This document shows positions 46,646-58,077 of a stretch of DNA of 64,000 bases, in pieces. The notes below the pieces were generated by a model, which was not told where the DNA came from, made no database searches, and was given only the letters and a program-made list of their open reading frames with translations. Source of the stretch: Stenopsyche tienmushanensis (taxonomy: Eukaryota; Arthropoda; Insecta; Trichoptera; Stenopsychidae); the NCBI GenBank assembly GCA_008973525.1, contig WACJ01000502.1, positions 1,364,001 to 1,428,000 of the forward strand. The letters are read 5' to 3'. Position 1 is the stretch's first letter. Every line of letters begins with the position of its first letter. The translations under genes and the position numbers were made by a program.

Positions 46646-48301
46646 TCATACTCGTCGTTCCGAATAGTTGAGGAACTTTCCAAGAAAATATATTTGTTTT
46701 TATGTTCTCAAACTATCCGACCTGTAAAAGAACTTCAGCGTCAGTTCTTAGTGCCAGTATCAGTTATAGATTTGGTCCATGATCAGAAAAAAATATTTGG
46801 ATATATTTCATAGAGAGATATGTAATTTCCAAAATGTTGATTATCTAATTATGATATTTTAATGATTAATTTTGCCATTTAAAAATTCATAACAAAGCAT
46901 CCTGTAATTCGTTACATAAATCTCACATAAATGAATTTGTATAAAAATCACATACAAATCTCGCCCGTGCGGATCCCAGCGTGTTAAATATAAATCTCAC
47001 CTTTATTATGTATTATAGAAACGTTTCTTATCTTGGATTTGAATTCAGAGAACGTAAATCAAAAAATATCTGAGATAATCAAATTGATTGGCATGGTCAA
47101 TAGTGAGATGCACGAATGGACCCTTTGTGCGACTTAAAACCTTCATAAGATGACATGAATATAAATGAAAGGGATCTTTTCGGTGGTGTTTCTCAAAATA
47201 ATTCAGATTCGGGTCAATCTTGGTAAGATAAAAAAGAGCCTAATGCTCACACAGTGCCGAATTCATAATATCGAAAAATTTAAATTAAGTCGAATTTTGG
47301 GTGCTTGAGCGAAATAAATGTTTGACGCTAAATGTATCCTAGATTTCTTCCCTAAGTACATTAACATTTTAAAGCATTTAAGCCGTGTCTCAGATTTTCT
47401 TAATGTAGAACTTAATTTACCATTTACAGTAAGCACGGTTTATCCGTCTTTACATTAAAAACTTTCGACGATTTAGCGATTGAAACTTATCAGTGCTGGA
47501 TGTTCGAATCGAAGTCTTGAATAAATCTTTAATACTTTTAATATATGTTCACAATGTGAATTTATTAATATATTAGAGAAACCGGCAAGAAAATAATATT
47601 TTTAAATTTGTACCCTTTTATAGTAAATTTGTAACGAGACACGGTTCAAGAAACACAAAAAAAATTATCATTAGAAAATAGGCTATATGAAAAATTATAT
47701 TTGTTTTCAATAATATTTCAGCGTTATTTATAAACAATATCAATACTATATGAATAATATTTGCATCATTGCATGTTGTTTTTGACTTTGGAACTTTGGA
47801 ACGGGAGGGTTGCTTAAATTGGATGAAGATTTGTTGACGAAATTTGTATAATCAGATCTTCCCCAAATAATTGGGGAATCACTGAGTAAGCTTGGCCGTC
47901 CGTTATAAACCATTTAAGAGGAATTGCATCATGTTTGTGTAAATAAAAGAAGCATGGAATTTGATTTCACCGTAGATTGTCGCTAATCGCATAAGAGCAA
48001 CGATGAACAATTTGTGCATCATAAGTGTGAAATCGACCCAATTTTGCTGCAAAAATCAATGCATTTTAATTACGCTCTTGTTTATATCCCTAAAGCATAA
48101 TTAACAATGCAAAATGACATTCTTTGGACATGGTGGCAAATCATAGGTGTAATTCATTTTGAATTACTTGAACTTGGTCAAAAAATTATTGCAGTAGTAT
48201 ACTGTTTACAAGTAGAGCAAATAAACAGTTTTAATCAATAACAAAAAGGGGGCGTTCCCAGGCAAACCAATCCAGTGGTGTCAGATCTGAAGACCATGTG
48301 A
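46646..48301. other. Unassigned AT-rich DNA
   Basis: I see no gene, RNA or recognisable element here. Confidence 0.4.
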
Positions 48302-48480
48302 GTCACAGAATAGCAAAATTTTTATATGTAAATTTTGGGTATTATTTCAGAATTTTGAAAATGAGTCTATTTCGACAACCCTGACACTTAGGACATAGGG
48401 TCTATGTGCAAAATATAGCAAAATACCATATTTACCCCCCCCAAAAAATAAATATCGGTCCATATGCATTACACCCTGTA
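48302..48480 (-). mobile_element. Half copy of the MITE at 2470-2895
   Basis: On the minus strand it starts TACAGGGTGTAATGCATATG and continues with GACCGATATTTATTTTTTGG, TTTTGCTATATTTTGCACAT, then CCTATGTCCTAAGTGTCAGG and GTTGTCGAAATAGA. This follows the left half of the 2470 element in order. The 47-bp tandem repeat is absent and the other end is missing. Confidence 0.7.
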
Positions 48481-49417
48481 TAGTTTATCTATTAAATCAA
48501 GGTTTTTAATAAACTCTAGGGAGAAACTGGACGTCGCAAGCTTCTATATATATATTAGCAAGCTTAATTAATGGTCTTGATTAAGGACTTTGACCTTCCT
48601 TAAGGATTAGGGATCCTACCATGAGACTATATTACTAAGGCAGCTCATCTCCTTTGATCTTTTATCCCACACCAACAAAATAATTTGTTCAATTTGAAAG
48701 TGGATGCATCATTTTCATGATGAAAAACGCCAGTCCGCTGAATCACATATTGATGATTTCCGAACGTTTGATGGGTTCATTTTGCAATTCAATCTGCGCG
48801 CTGAAAGTGTAAATGACCCCAGAAAGTCGGCCCGGATGCGATCAAATTTCATTGGCAAACCATTCACTAGCTGCAATTAGTCGGATGTTTACAAATTTAC
48901 TGCGTTTTCAATTCATTCTAATAAATTTCGTTTGCAGCACCGAGCCGTTTTTGTCCGGGACACAATTAACGTTGTTAACGTTCAATTATGTCATCAGTTC
49001 AACGATTTAAACTTCATGGAAGTACGGTCAGGTTATTGTGCTCCTCTCCACCTACCTAAATTGATTCATATGTATGTGCGCAAATGCGAGGTATTGTTGA
49101 AAGTAACATAATCATGCAATACAAATTGAGCACGTATCGATCCCTCCGATCTATTGATAGGACAATATTTGAATCGTGGGAATAGAGAACCGTTTTGTCC
49201 ATGATTGTATGGATTGTATATTTTTAATTGCTTGTATCAATGGCGAAGCATTGATTGGATGTGCTATATAGATGTAGATTTTCATCGACGCCAAATGTTT
49301 CATTCGAACATTGTGGGTGCTCGACTTCATCGTACGCGTTGTTGAGAGCGCGTACTATATAGTTTTCTTCATCTTAACACATTCCCATTGGGTTGCGCAT
49401 AGCTCTGAATTTTGCAT
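48481..49417. other. Unassigned DNA, moderately GC-richer at 48700-49340
   Basis: No gene is supported. A 65-codon plus frame (48813-49010) has no recognised content. Confidence 0.35.
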
Positions 49418-49834
49418 TGTTACGTAGGGAGCGGGAGTGCTCTTGGGGGCAGAGACCCCGGGTGGCTCCTCGCTCCCGCGCGCTCGATGGAAATGGCCGC
49501 GTACGGGTTCGTTCTTCTATCGGATCACGTACAGCCGGACGGATGGATGGGAGTGGATGGGCGTCGAAAGAAAATAATATCTTCTCGATGAACTTTTTTA
49601 TTCGGCAAAAGAGAGAGAGATTTGGCTGCAGAAAGGACGTCCTCCCGTAGCCAAGGCCAACCGCCGGCAACGGTGCACACGCAAGAAGCGATCAGTCGGT
49701 AATTGCAGGTGCAATGTCCCCGCAGCGCCACAGAAGATGGCGCTGTTAAAATAGCACATTGCACCTGAAGAGAGACGGAAGATGTCGCTGCTAATCTGGA
49801 GAATTATATCTGCTCAGATTAACAGCGCTATTGT
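49418..49834 (-). mobile_element. Solo LTR, long form (LTR family A)
   Basis: The minus-strand LTR ends at 49418 (plus-strand TGTTACGTAGGGAGCGGG). It contains GGGGGCAGAGACCCCGGGTG, AATAAAAAAGTTCATCGAGA (minus-strand poly(A) signal), the hairpin region at 49624-49652, GATCGCTTCTTGCGTG, and GTTAATCTGAGCAGATATAA close to the far end. The far limit is not clear: family similarity fades near 49834 without a TG terminus, and no target duplication was found. Overlapping frames on both strands are incidental. Confidence 0.75.
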
Positions 49835-52800
49835 TTGTAGATAGTTTGTAGAAAATTTTAGAGAATATGTTTAGGACATCTGACTGTACGGTTTGTCTAG
49901 ACCTAGATATTTTTTTCAAAGGAGTTATACGGGATATCACGTTTTTCTTCATTTTCTGTAAAGAAATCCTAATCCTTTTGCTTCATAAAATAATTTATGA
50001 TGTTTCTTATGCTGACCTGCATTTTCACCTGTTTCTTAAGAAATCTTTTTCCCATCATATGTTAGAAAAAAACTATATTTTTTACCTGTACTGCAGAAAA
50101 TGTTTTAGAATCATATATTTGTAAAACCAGATCAGTATATTTCGTACGATAGTTTGTTTATCTATTTAATTGACGGAAGCACATTATTTCTTTGGCAAAC
50201 GGGTTAAAAGCGAACTTTTTAATTGACTACTGATTGCCTCAATATAAACTTCTTCAGAACAATATTTTTTTGCAAGAATCCAGACTAGAAAACTTCCAAA
50301 AAAGTCCTAAATCTAATCCAATTTACCAACACTTGCTCAAAAATGTATTACTGTTACATACGAAAAAATATTTAAAAAACTGATCTGCCTAAAACTTGAA
50401 TTGACATTAAATATGATTTGAAATATGTTTTGAATGTAATTTTATAATAATTCAATATAAATAAAAATTGCATATAAAAACGATTTGATCAGTTGACGAA
50501 AAACTCATTACATTAAAATAAAAACCAGATTAATCATACATTAGTATTTTTTTTAAATTTTACATGGGAAGTGGGATAAATCCGAATCTCGCACTTGAGA
50601 GACAATTAAATTTAAGCTTTTAAAAATAAATAACTAAAATATAGATGCATTATTACTTTAAGATTTTAAGTTATGTAAGTAAATTCTGAAAATAGTAAAA
50701 TATGTTTTTTGTGCAACAGTATTCGATATAATCACATAATTTATTCTGTTCATATAAAGAAAATCTCTGTTTGTATGGAATTCTTCATTTCATAATGTAT
50801 TTGATCCATTCAAAGGACTTAAATTTAAGTTCAATTAACTAGGAATTATGTGAATTAAATAAAATTAAGATCCATCCAATCTAAAATTAAAGGCTCTTTT
50901 TTATATTTGGACACACTAGACTTTATTTTTTAAATTAAAATGCTATTTTATATAAGGGAAATTTTAAGCTATTTTAAGCTGCATAGGGATGATTTCTGTG
51001 AAATTCTTCGAAAAATTGTCCCTTTTAATGTATTGACAATCTAAGAATATGCATCATTTCTATATGAATTTTTGTTATGCTTTCCAGAATTTACAACTTT
51101 TAAGGCCGACTTTGACATTCTTCGGGATTTAGATTAATAGGCCACAAATAAATAGACAAAGTTTTCCAATAAAGAGTGAAGATACGCACGTCAAATAAAA
51201 TAAGATGACACTTAAATCTTATCGGTACCGGATCTATCGACAAAAAATGGGCTATTCAAAATATAACGTTTGGTTGAGTCGCGAAGTCGGGAGCTGTGGG
51301 GTCGACGGGGTTGGACGAGGTGTAGGGCCGCATCCCACCGGCGGGCGCCCGGGGCTCACCTATATAAATGGTAATATCCACATTTATCTACATGCGGGAG
51401 AATATCCGGCTTTATCTACACATAACGCGACCGGGGGAATCCCGTTCAACGTAATTTTCCGCTTGTCTGGTTTCATGACATTCGGCGGCCGAACGTAAGC
51501 TCTGGCCCGGTGTCCTAACGAGTGTACTTGACTAGATTAATCCAGACGGGGGGGTGTTTCAGCCCCTCCCCAGCCGCGAAGGTCTTTTCGTGTTATCCTC
51601 GCACGCTTTCTGCGACCGATAAAACGCTTTTCGCCCGGAACGCTTTCAACGCCCGCAAACTAAGTCGCCCGGACGTGTCCGGCCCCGGGTCCCTGTCGGT
51701 CACCGGAAAGAATTCTGACCCACTTTCCTATATCCGGTCTGCTTTTGCTTCCCGGACGTGGACGTATGTCACAAAGTAAAGATGTTTATGACAAATCACT
51801 TAGGCCTAAGACGTTAACACCCTATAAACACCCATCAGGCTTATTTTCCCATACATATACGATATGTATCAAAGCAAAAATATAACCAATTATATATCCA
51901 CCAAAACTTTGTATAAACTGATTTCGTCTCGCTTATCTATTGAATTTAGTTTTCAGACACTCTGAGACCTTAAATGAAAATTGAGTTAACATAAGGGTCG
52001 AATTTCCATGTCCCATTTATTGCGAAATATATTTATTCATGAACGTAATGAGAAACTTATTGGATTACCTGAGAAGACAACCGACTTCGAAAAGAAAAAT
52101 TAATATGCGGAAGAGAAAAGTGGAAAAAAGTAAAGTTTTTCCGTTCCCAACTCTGAATCTACTTATAGAAGACTAGGAAGAAATAAATATCATTCTCGTG
52201 CATTTTCAAACATAATGAAAAAAATTGGAATCTGTGAAATAAATTTTGTTGTTTCCAAAAGCATTCTATTATATTCTTATGGTTTTATAACAAAGTAAAA
52301 TACAAAATCATAAGTAGATAATAAAGTCAATCTAAATTGACTTCTATATAAGGAGTTAATATTAAATTAGATACCCATTCGCTTTTGGATCATGGCAAAT
52401 ATTTTAGTCATATCAGTTTCATTCGGAGCGCGATCTCAGCTGCGAAATTACAGGCCAACTGGAAGTGCGCATCTTCCAGCGGCCAAGGCTACTGGTCGAC
52501 ACTTTTCTTCTTTCTTGCATGTCCACGTTCCAACTCGCAATTTATATCTATGACGATCAACGCTAACAATATTAGCATTAAAGTATTTTGTATCACACAC
52601 TTCACCGCACAGAAAAATCTAATTATTAATCGTTTTTTATATTAGAGCCAAACTCAGCGTATATTTTTAATATACGATAACCATAAAAACGTGCATAACT
52701 ACATGGCTACACAATATAGCACGTGGTAATTGATGAAATATCATCTTTTCTTGAAGAAATAAGATATAATATACATCAAATATCATTTTCAACGATATAA

Positions 52801-54824
52801 ATGCTTTAATTGAATATTTACAAACCAACAAATTAATGTGATACAACGAAAATATTATTAGAACAAGTAATTTTAGATCAATTTATTGTTAATAATTCTG
52901 AAATGTTTATTCAATTAAATCAAAACCAACCGATCAATGCTTGTTTTATTCATAAATATTCATTTAAATTGAATATCATCCCATTTCTCTTTGAAAAATG
53001 AAGAGATAACTTGAATAATGTTTCTCAATTTAGTTAATAATAAAGACTGTTTATTTATTCATAGTGGGCAAAATACATTTTAAGCAAGTTTCAAACTATT
53101 TTTATTATAATATACAGAAAATCTCAGTGCAAGTTTATGCGGATGAAAATATGATCATTGAAACTTAATCGGACGAAAGCTCTTATTCTTGCAAATTGTT
53201 CGTTTACTAAGAAAACAAGTTGTAAATAGTTTGGGCTGTTATAGAAATATTTTAATATATTACAATAATATCACTACTTGTTTGCTAAAATTTCAAATGT
53301 TATTTTATTAACAAAAAGAGCATCGGTTTTTGCGAGGATATTTCGTATACATATTTTACGTGTCTTCCTCGGGGATGGTCTATCAGGCTCCGAATCAGTT
53401 GGAGGGCATCCAATCCATCCTTGTGCACGGTGCATCGCCCCAACCCCTAACCGGGCGCCGTAATAGACACCCTCTTGAGACCTCCACCGGAAGGGATTGA
53501 GTACCATCACCGGGAATGTAATGGGAAACAATTGACTAACTCAGCGGTTTTCGTCTGGGATTGAGAGTTATGTCTACTGCAGACAGAGTGCTCACTTTTT
53601 ACTATTGTTTCAAAGGCCTTTGTGCTTCGTAAAAACGCAATTTCCTACCTAAGAGAATCGTCAACCATTGCAATGCCATTAACTGCTGGCTCGTATACTA
53701 AAAAAACTATTTGGACAGGACTTAGAACTCTACCACGTTCGAAGACTTTTATTCCGTCATAAATGAAGCAATCTCCTTTTGAATCAGGCAATCCTAAATG
53801 CAATTGAGTTCGATATGATCCTCTCAATGTATAGAGGAAAAAAAGCAATGATTCATTTGATTGAAAAGCTTTGTATTAATATAAATCACTCAAGGGGAAT
53901 TTAAACAGTCCGCAAGATAATAAAATGCTGGATATCACTTTATGAAGAATTTGAAGATCATGATGACAGATTATATGGATTTGCTTTTAAAAAAATTACT
54001 ACTTTTAAAAACAACTGATTAGCATCATTGATGACAAAGAGCAACAAGTCGGAGATGAACGTAATTCATCAATTATTATATGTTATTTAATGAAACGAAA
54101 AATATATAGCACAAATAAAAGAAAAATATAAGTTTTTCCAAACATATAATGCAAAAATGATTTCTTACAACCCAGGTAAAAATAAATCATAAATTATTTA
54201 TGGAGCGAAAGGGTTAAAATTTATTTACGGAAAACCGTGATATCCTATACAAATCCTATTAAAAAAAAACTAGGTCTGGCAAAATCTATTTTATCGACTA
54301 TAGATACATGAATAGAAATATCCTTTTTTATCAAAGCATAAAGACCCTGAACTTTTTTTTAAATTTTAAATTCTATAAAATCCCTAAAAGGACAAAGTTA
54401 GAGAGTTTTGGTTAAAACGTATACATAGCTACCATTAAAAAAAACTCATTGCCAAACCATAACGAGTCTGGCCAAACCATCCTATGGACAGAAGGGTTAA
54501 ATACCACAAATAGTCTCTTTTCACTTATTAGATATTCATTTGTATAGCTTTTTAAGCATATTATAGCCTGTTATGAAAATAGTTATTGTATAAGAATTTT
54601 AGAGTTTTATTCTAAAAATTGTCTGCTACCAATTGTTGCAATAATATGAGTAAGATTATGTACCCTTTTTATTAATGTTCTGAAATAAATTTGGGAGATC
54701 TGACATATTAATATTATAGGTGGAATGCCTGTAAAATATCGCTCACGACCGTTTATTGATGATTGAATTTGCAATAATATAGGATATTAATTTAACCATA
54801 AAAATACATTTATATATTTTATAT
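49835..54824. other. Unassigned DNA with GC islands at 51200-51790 and 53330-53560
   Basis: The 51200-51790 island is CpG-rich with two plus-strand frames (51205-51498, 51522-51779) of unrecognised content. It could be a promoter or conserved element. The 53330-53560 island has frames on both strands. Everything else is AT-rich and empty. A structured motif at 52450-52505 is listed separately. Confidence 0.35.
52450..52505 (+). other. Hairpin plus shared CCAAGGCTACTGGTCGAC motif, copy 2
   Basis: A 7-bp stem, CTGGAAG (52459-52465) with CTTCCAG (52473-52479), is followed by CGGCCAAGGCTACTGGTCGA. Compared with copy 1 at 30971, a G-C pair at one stem position is replaced by T-A, so the pairing is kept. 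Confidence 0.5.
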
Positions 54825-55350
54825 ATTAACTAGCTAGTGGTTTATTGCGTTAGGTCACGTGTAGCCCGGGCTGAAGGTCTAGAATCGACTGTCTCCCTCT
54901 CTGTCGTTCTGGATTACTGGACGTCCCAGTTCCTCACAGGGCACGGGCGCTTTAAATCTTCGCTTTTTAGGTTTAGACTTTCCCCGCTTTCAGAGTGTCC
55001 GTATGGAGATCTGGTCATGGACGCAGACCACGTTCTATGGACATATCTAGGCATGGCGTCCGATTGCGAGGCATTCGAAAAGTCAGCGGTCTGAAAGGCG
55101 GACCGGTTGGCCACACAAGCCTCCAATCACGGAAGTCCTCTCAGAGACTAAAATATATAGGTGGTTCGCACCAAATGAGATCGCGAACGAGTTTAGATTT
55201 CACTCCATTCATAAAAATGATGATCCCGAATAGCGGGATAACAAACAGCTCGGATCAGTGGAGAGTCCCCATGTCTCCCTCTCTCCCACGAGCGGAGGTC
55301 TATACTATATTAAAAACGTTCACAGAGAGACACACAATAACTCTTTAAAG
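54825..55350 (+). pseudogene. LINE ORF2 C-terminal remnant (R1/I-like)
   Basis: Non-LTR retrotransposons of the R1/I/Jockey type end their polymerase protein with a block around LTGHGxFxxYLxRFxxxxxxxCPxC. Here the frame from 54837 reads VVLDYWTSQFLTGHGRFKSS, then FRFRLSPLSECPYGDLVMDA and DHVLWTYLGMA, including the DHVLW motif that normally follows the cysteine pair. The second cysteine of the pair is replaced (ECPYGD), so the copy is degenerate. It stops at 55092. The next 250 bp looks like further broken ORF or 3' UTR, and a Helitron-like fragment begins near 55340. The 5' part of the LINE is absent. Confidence 0.75.
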
Positions 55351-55400
55351 TTTTATTGCAATCAGATGAATGGTATAGGAACGTATACGGGACAAACAAA
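55340..55400 (-). repeat. Helitron-like unit, short fragment
   Basis: On the minus strand it reads AAGTTTGTTTGTCCCGTATA, then CTATACCATTCATCTGATTG and CAATAAAACTTTA, matching the middle of the 120-bp units at 15516-15755. It sits directly after the LINE tail. Confidence 0.5.
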
Positions 55401-57355
55401 CTTACAGACACACCAGTACTATTAATTTTATGTATATATTTCGAAAAAAATTAAGTTTAAAAAAATAGTCGAAAATTACTATCCTACACAATGATAAAAA
55501 CTAGATGTTTGTACGAAAATGCATTCACTTAAAAAAATCCATAAAATTTTTATCTTACTTAAATATTAGTTTTTTATCATACTTGATATAAATACATTTT
55601 AATGAATAAAATGCGTTTATATTGCGATCTTTAAACATCGGACATTTATATGAGAATTTCCTAAAATTCCACAACATTATACGAAAGTAGCCAAAAGACA
55701 AAGCCCTGCCCATTTACGCCATTAGTATTTTTAATATCCGTCATTGTAAATACACAGGTATTAAAAATAAATTTAATTTGTTGACGCAATCATACTTAGG
55801 GTATCGTCATGTCTATGTATAAATTGATATTTAAAGCCTCTTTTTTTTCAAAAGGACACTAATCAAATTTGAAGTAATATCCGATATTCTCCAGGAGCGC
55901 CTACAATGGCGTGACTAGTTTGTCGGTAGTAGGCGAGTGTTCACTTAATCTCGCTGACAATGTGACATTGTCTGGACTCTGGCACAAAGGGCGGCGCAAA
56001 CAATGCCCAAAGTTTCCTTAATTAGCCTGCGTGATGAAATAATTGCCGGTTTTAATTAAAGACGGGGACCGTTGATCAGGCCAAGACCACAGACCCGGCC
56101 AGGGTCGGAGCCGAACATGGACCCCGGATGCCCTCCGCAAGAATGCTGGACTTGACCGAAATTCTCCCGGAGCGAACTAGTTAAGCGAAAATTGAAACAA
56201 TGCCCCGAATAACTTGATCACGTCGAGCACTCTTTCATATACGGGCTTCGGTACTAACAGACCGGAAGTTGGGCATACTTCCCGTCTAGGGACAACTTCC
56301 ACGCGACCTCTGAAAAACACCCCAGCCCCTATGGTTTAAGGAAAAATCCATTTTTAGTATGTAATGGCGCAGATGTTTGACGAGAAAAACAAATATTTTA
56401 CGAGAAGAAAGTAACTCAAACATATTTTTTCCAATCATACAATTTGATTTTGCGGACGAGCTGAGGTAAAATCGACTTAAATTACCATTATGACGTTAAT
56501 GTGCTTGAATTAGCAAATTTAAGACATCATTCAATAGGTTCTTAGGACGTTTTTTGAAAGAAATTGCGCTAAAAAAGGCCCCAAATGAAAAAGAAACGTG
56601 TTTAAAATGAGAAAATCCTACGAACTTATTGAGCGATGTAATAAAAGAATTTTCCAGAAAACTGGTTGAGATTTATATAATGGCGAATTAGCATCAATCC
56701 AATTTAATTCGGAAAATACCTCTCACTATCCGGGTTTTAAAATGTCCGGGTCAATTTATATTATTAATGACGTACAATTGTGAAACAAGAAGAATGGACG
56801 TTGATAAATTTACTCACTCAGAGTGAGTAAATTTATTATTTGGATCGATAGTGAGCAGATCATATGGATAAGACGGTTTAGATGAATAGATTGAGAAAGA
56901 TGATGCAACTGAAAAGCACTACTAATATTTATATGAGGAGCTGAAACTCTAAAAACGTAGGGGTTGCATTGAATTAAATTGGATCACAATGCTATACACC
57001 TTGATCTCGTATAACACTGACATTATACAACACAGTTTTAATTTAACGCGGTTGATGAATTGTGACATAATTTCGTATAAAACGCTTTATATAACACGAT
57101 TTCAAATTGCAAATTAATAAACATGTTTTATTCGGTAGTAATTTCAATTTAGTTGCGTTCGGGCATATACCTCGTATAGTACGTATTTGTATTACACGAC
57201 GTTTTTGTGGAATCATACATACCGTGTTTTATAAGAAGCTTAAATATACTCTGTCAAATGTTATGTAAGTACAAATATAATCCTGATTTGGGGAACTATT
57301 AATATAAATATAATATTATATATTTTGGATCAAATGCATACTTAACAATTACTTC
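55401..57355. other. Unassigned DNA with GC island at 55890-56340
   Basis: The island contains blocks such as GACCCGGCCAGGGTCGG and no long frame. A perfect palindrome at 56804-56836 is listed separately. The rest is AT-rich and empty. Confidence 0.35.
56804..56836. repeat. 33-bp perfect palindrome
   Basis: ATAAATTTACTCACT (56804-56818) and AGTGAGTAAATTTAT (56822-56836) are exact reverse complements around CAG. It could form a 15-bp hairpin or bind a dimeric protein. Confidence 0.9.
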
Positions 57356-58077
57356 TTAAGGGACGTTTCTACCTTGTTGGTTCAAAAAAAAAAATTTTTT
57401 TCGTCGTGTATCGGAAAGAACCAATGTTTAAGAATACGATCAGTAAAATTTAAGACGATATAAATAAAATTTATAGGCTGACGAAGAGAAGCTGCGCTTC
57501 GCGAAGCTGAGGGGAGAAGAATCTTTAAACACGTTTTTCTCAAAACTACTTTTTAGAAGTTTATGGAAGTGTTCCCATGCGCCCTATATGAGCATTTTTT
57601 GTGAAATTTGGTAAAAACGTGTATAATAAACGTCTTCATTATATAGACTACAATTATCTTAAAATATTTAACCATTATATTTTAATGAACAAAAAACTAC
57701 AAAAAAAGTTGGTGAAAGCACACTTTTTTTTTCAACCGCTCATTATTTTTAAATTTTTTAATATTTATTTCTAATTGTAGTCTATTCTTTACATGATATT
57801 ATACAAAGTAAAAATATGTTTAATTTTTTTGCTGCAAATCATTTGTTTAGGACTTAGAACTTCCATGGTGAAGAATGTCATCGCTCGTCTATCGACATAC
57901 GTTACTCCTTCCACTACCACTACTATACTTTGTCAAGCTTTTAAAAAAATATATGTTCAATAAAGATCGCCTAATCAATTTACTAAATATCAAAATTCTA
58001 TATTTAATGCTTTTTGCATAAAAATATGTTTAAAAATCGATCTCTTTTAGGCTCAATGAAATAGAGACGTCCCTTAA
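57356..58077. mobile_element. TTAA-flanked non-autonomous DNA element
   Basis: The left end is TTAAGGGACGTTTCT at 57356, and the right end, AGAGACGTCCCTTAA ending at 58077, is its near-exact reverse complement. The TTAA at each end fits the target duplication of piggyBac-like transposons, although the inner ends start GGGACG and not the usual CCY. About 720 bp, no transposase frame. A partial copy lies at 21440. Confidence 0.75.

Noticed and set aside
51205..51779. Two plus-strand frames in a CpG-rich island as a gene
   Set aside because: No shared domain, no codon pattern, and stop-free stretches are expected at this GC content.
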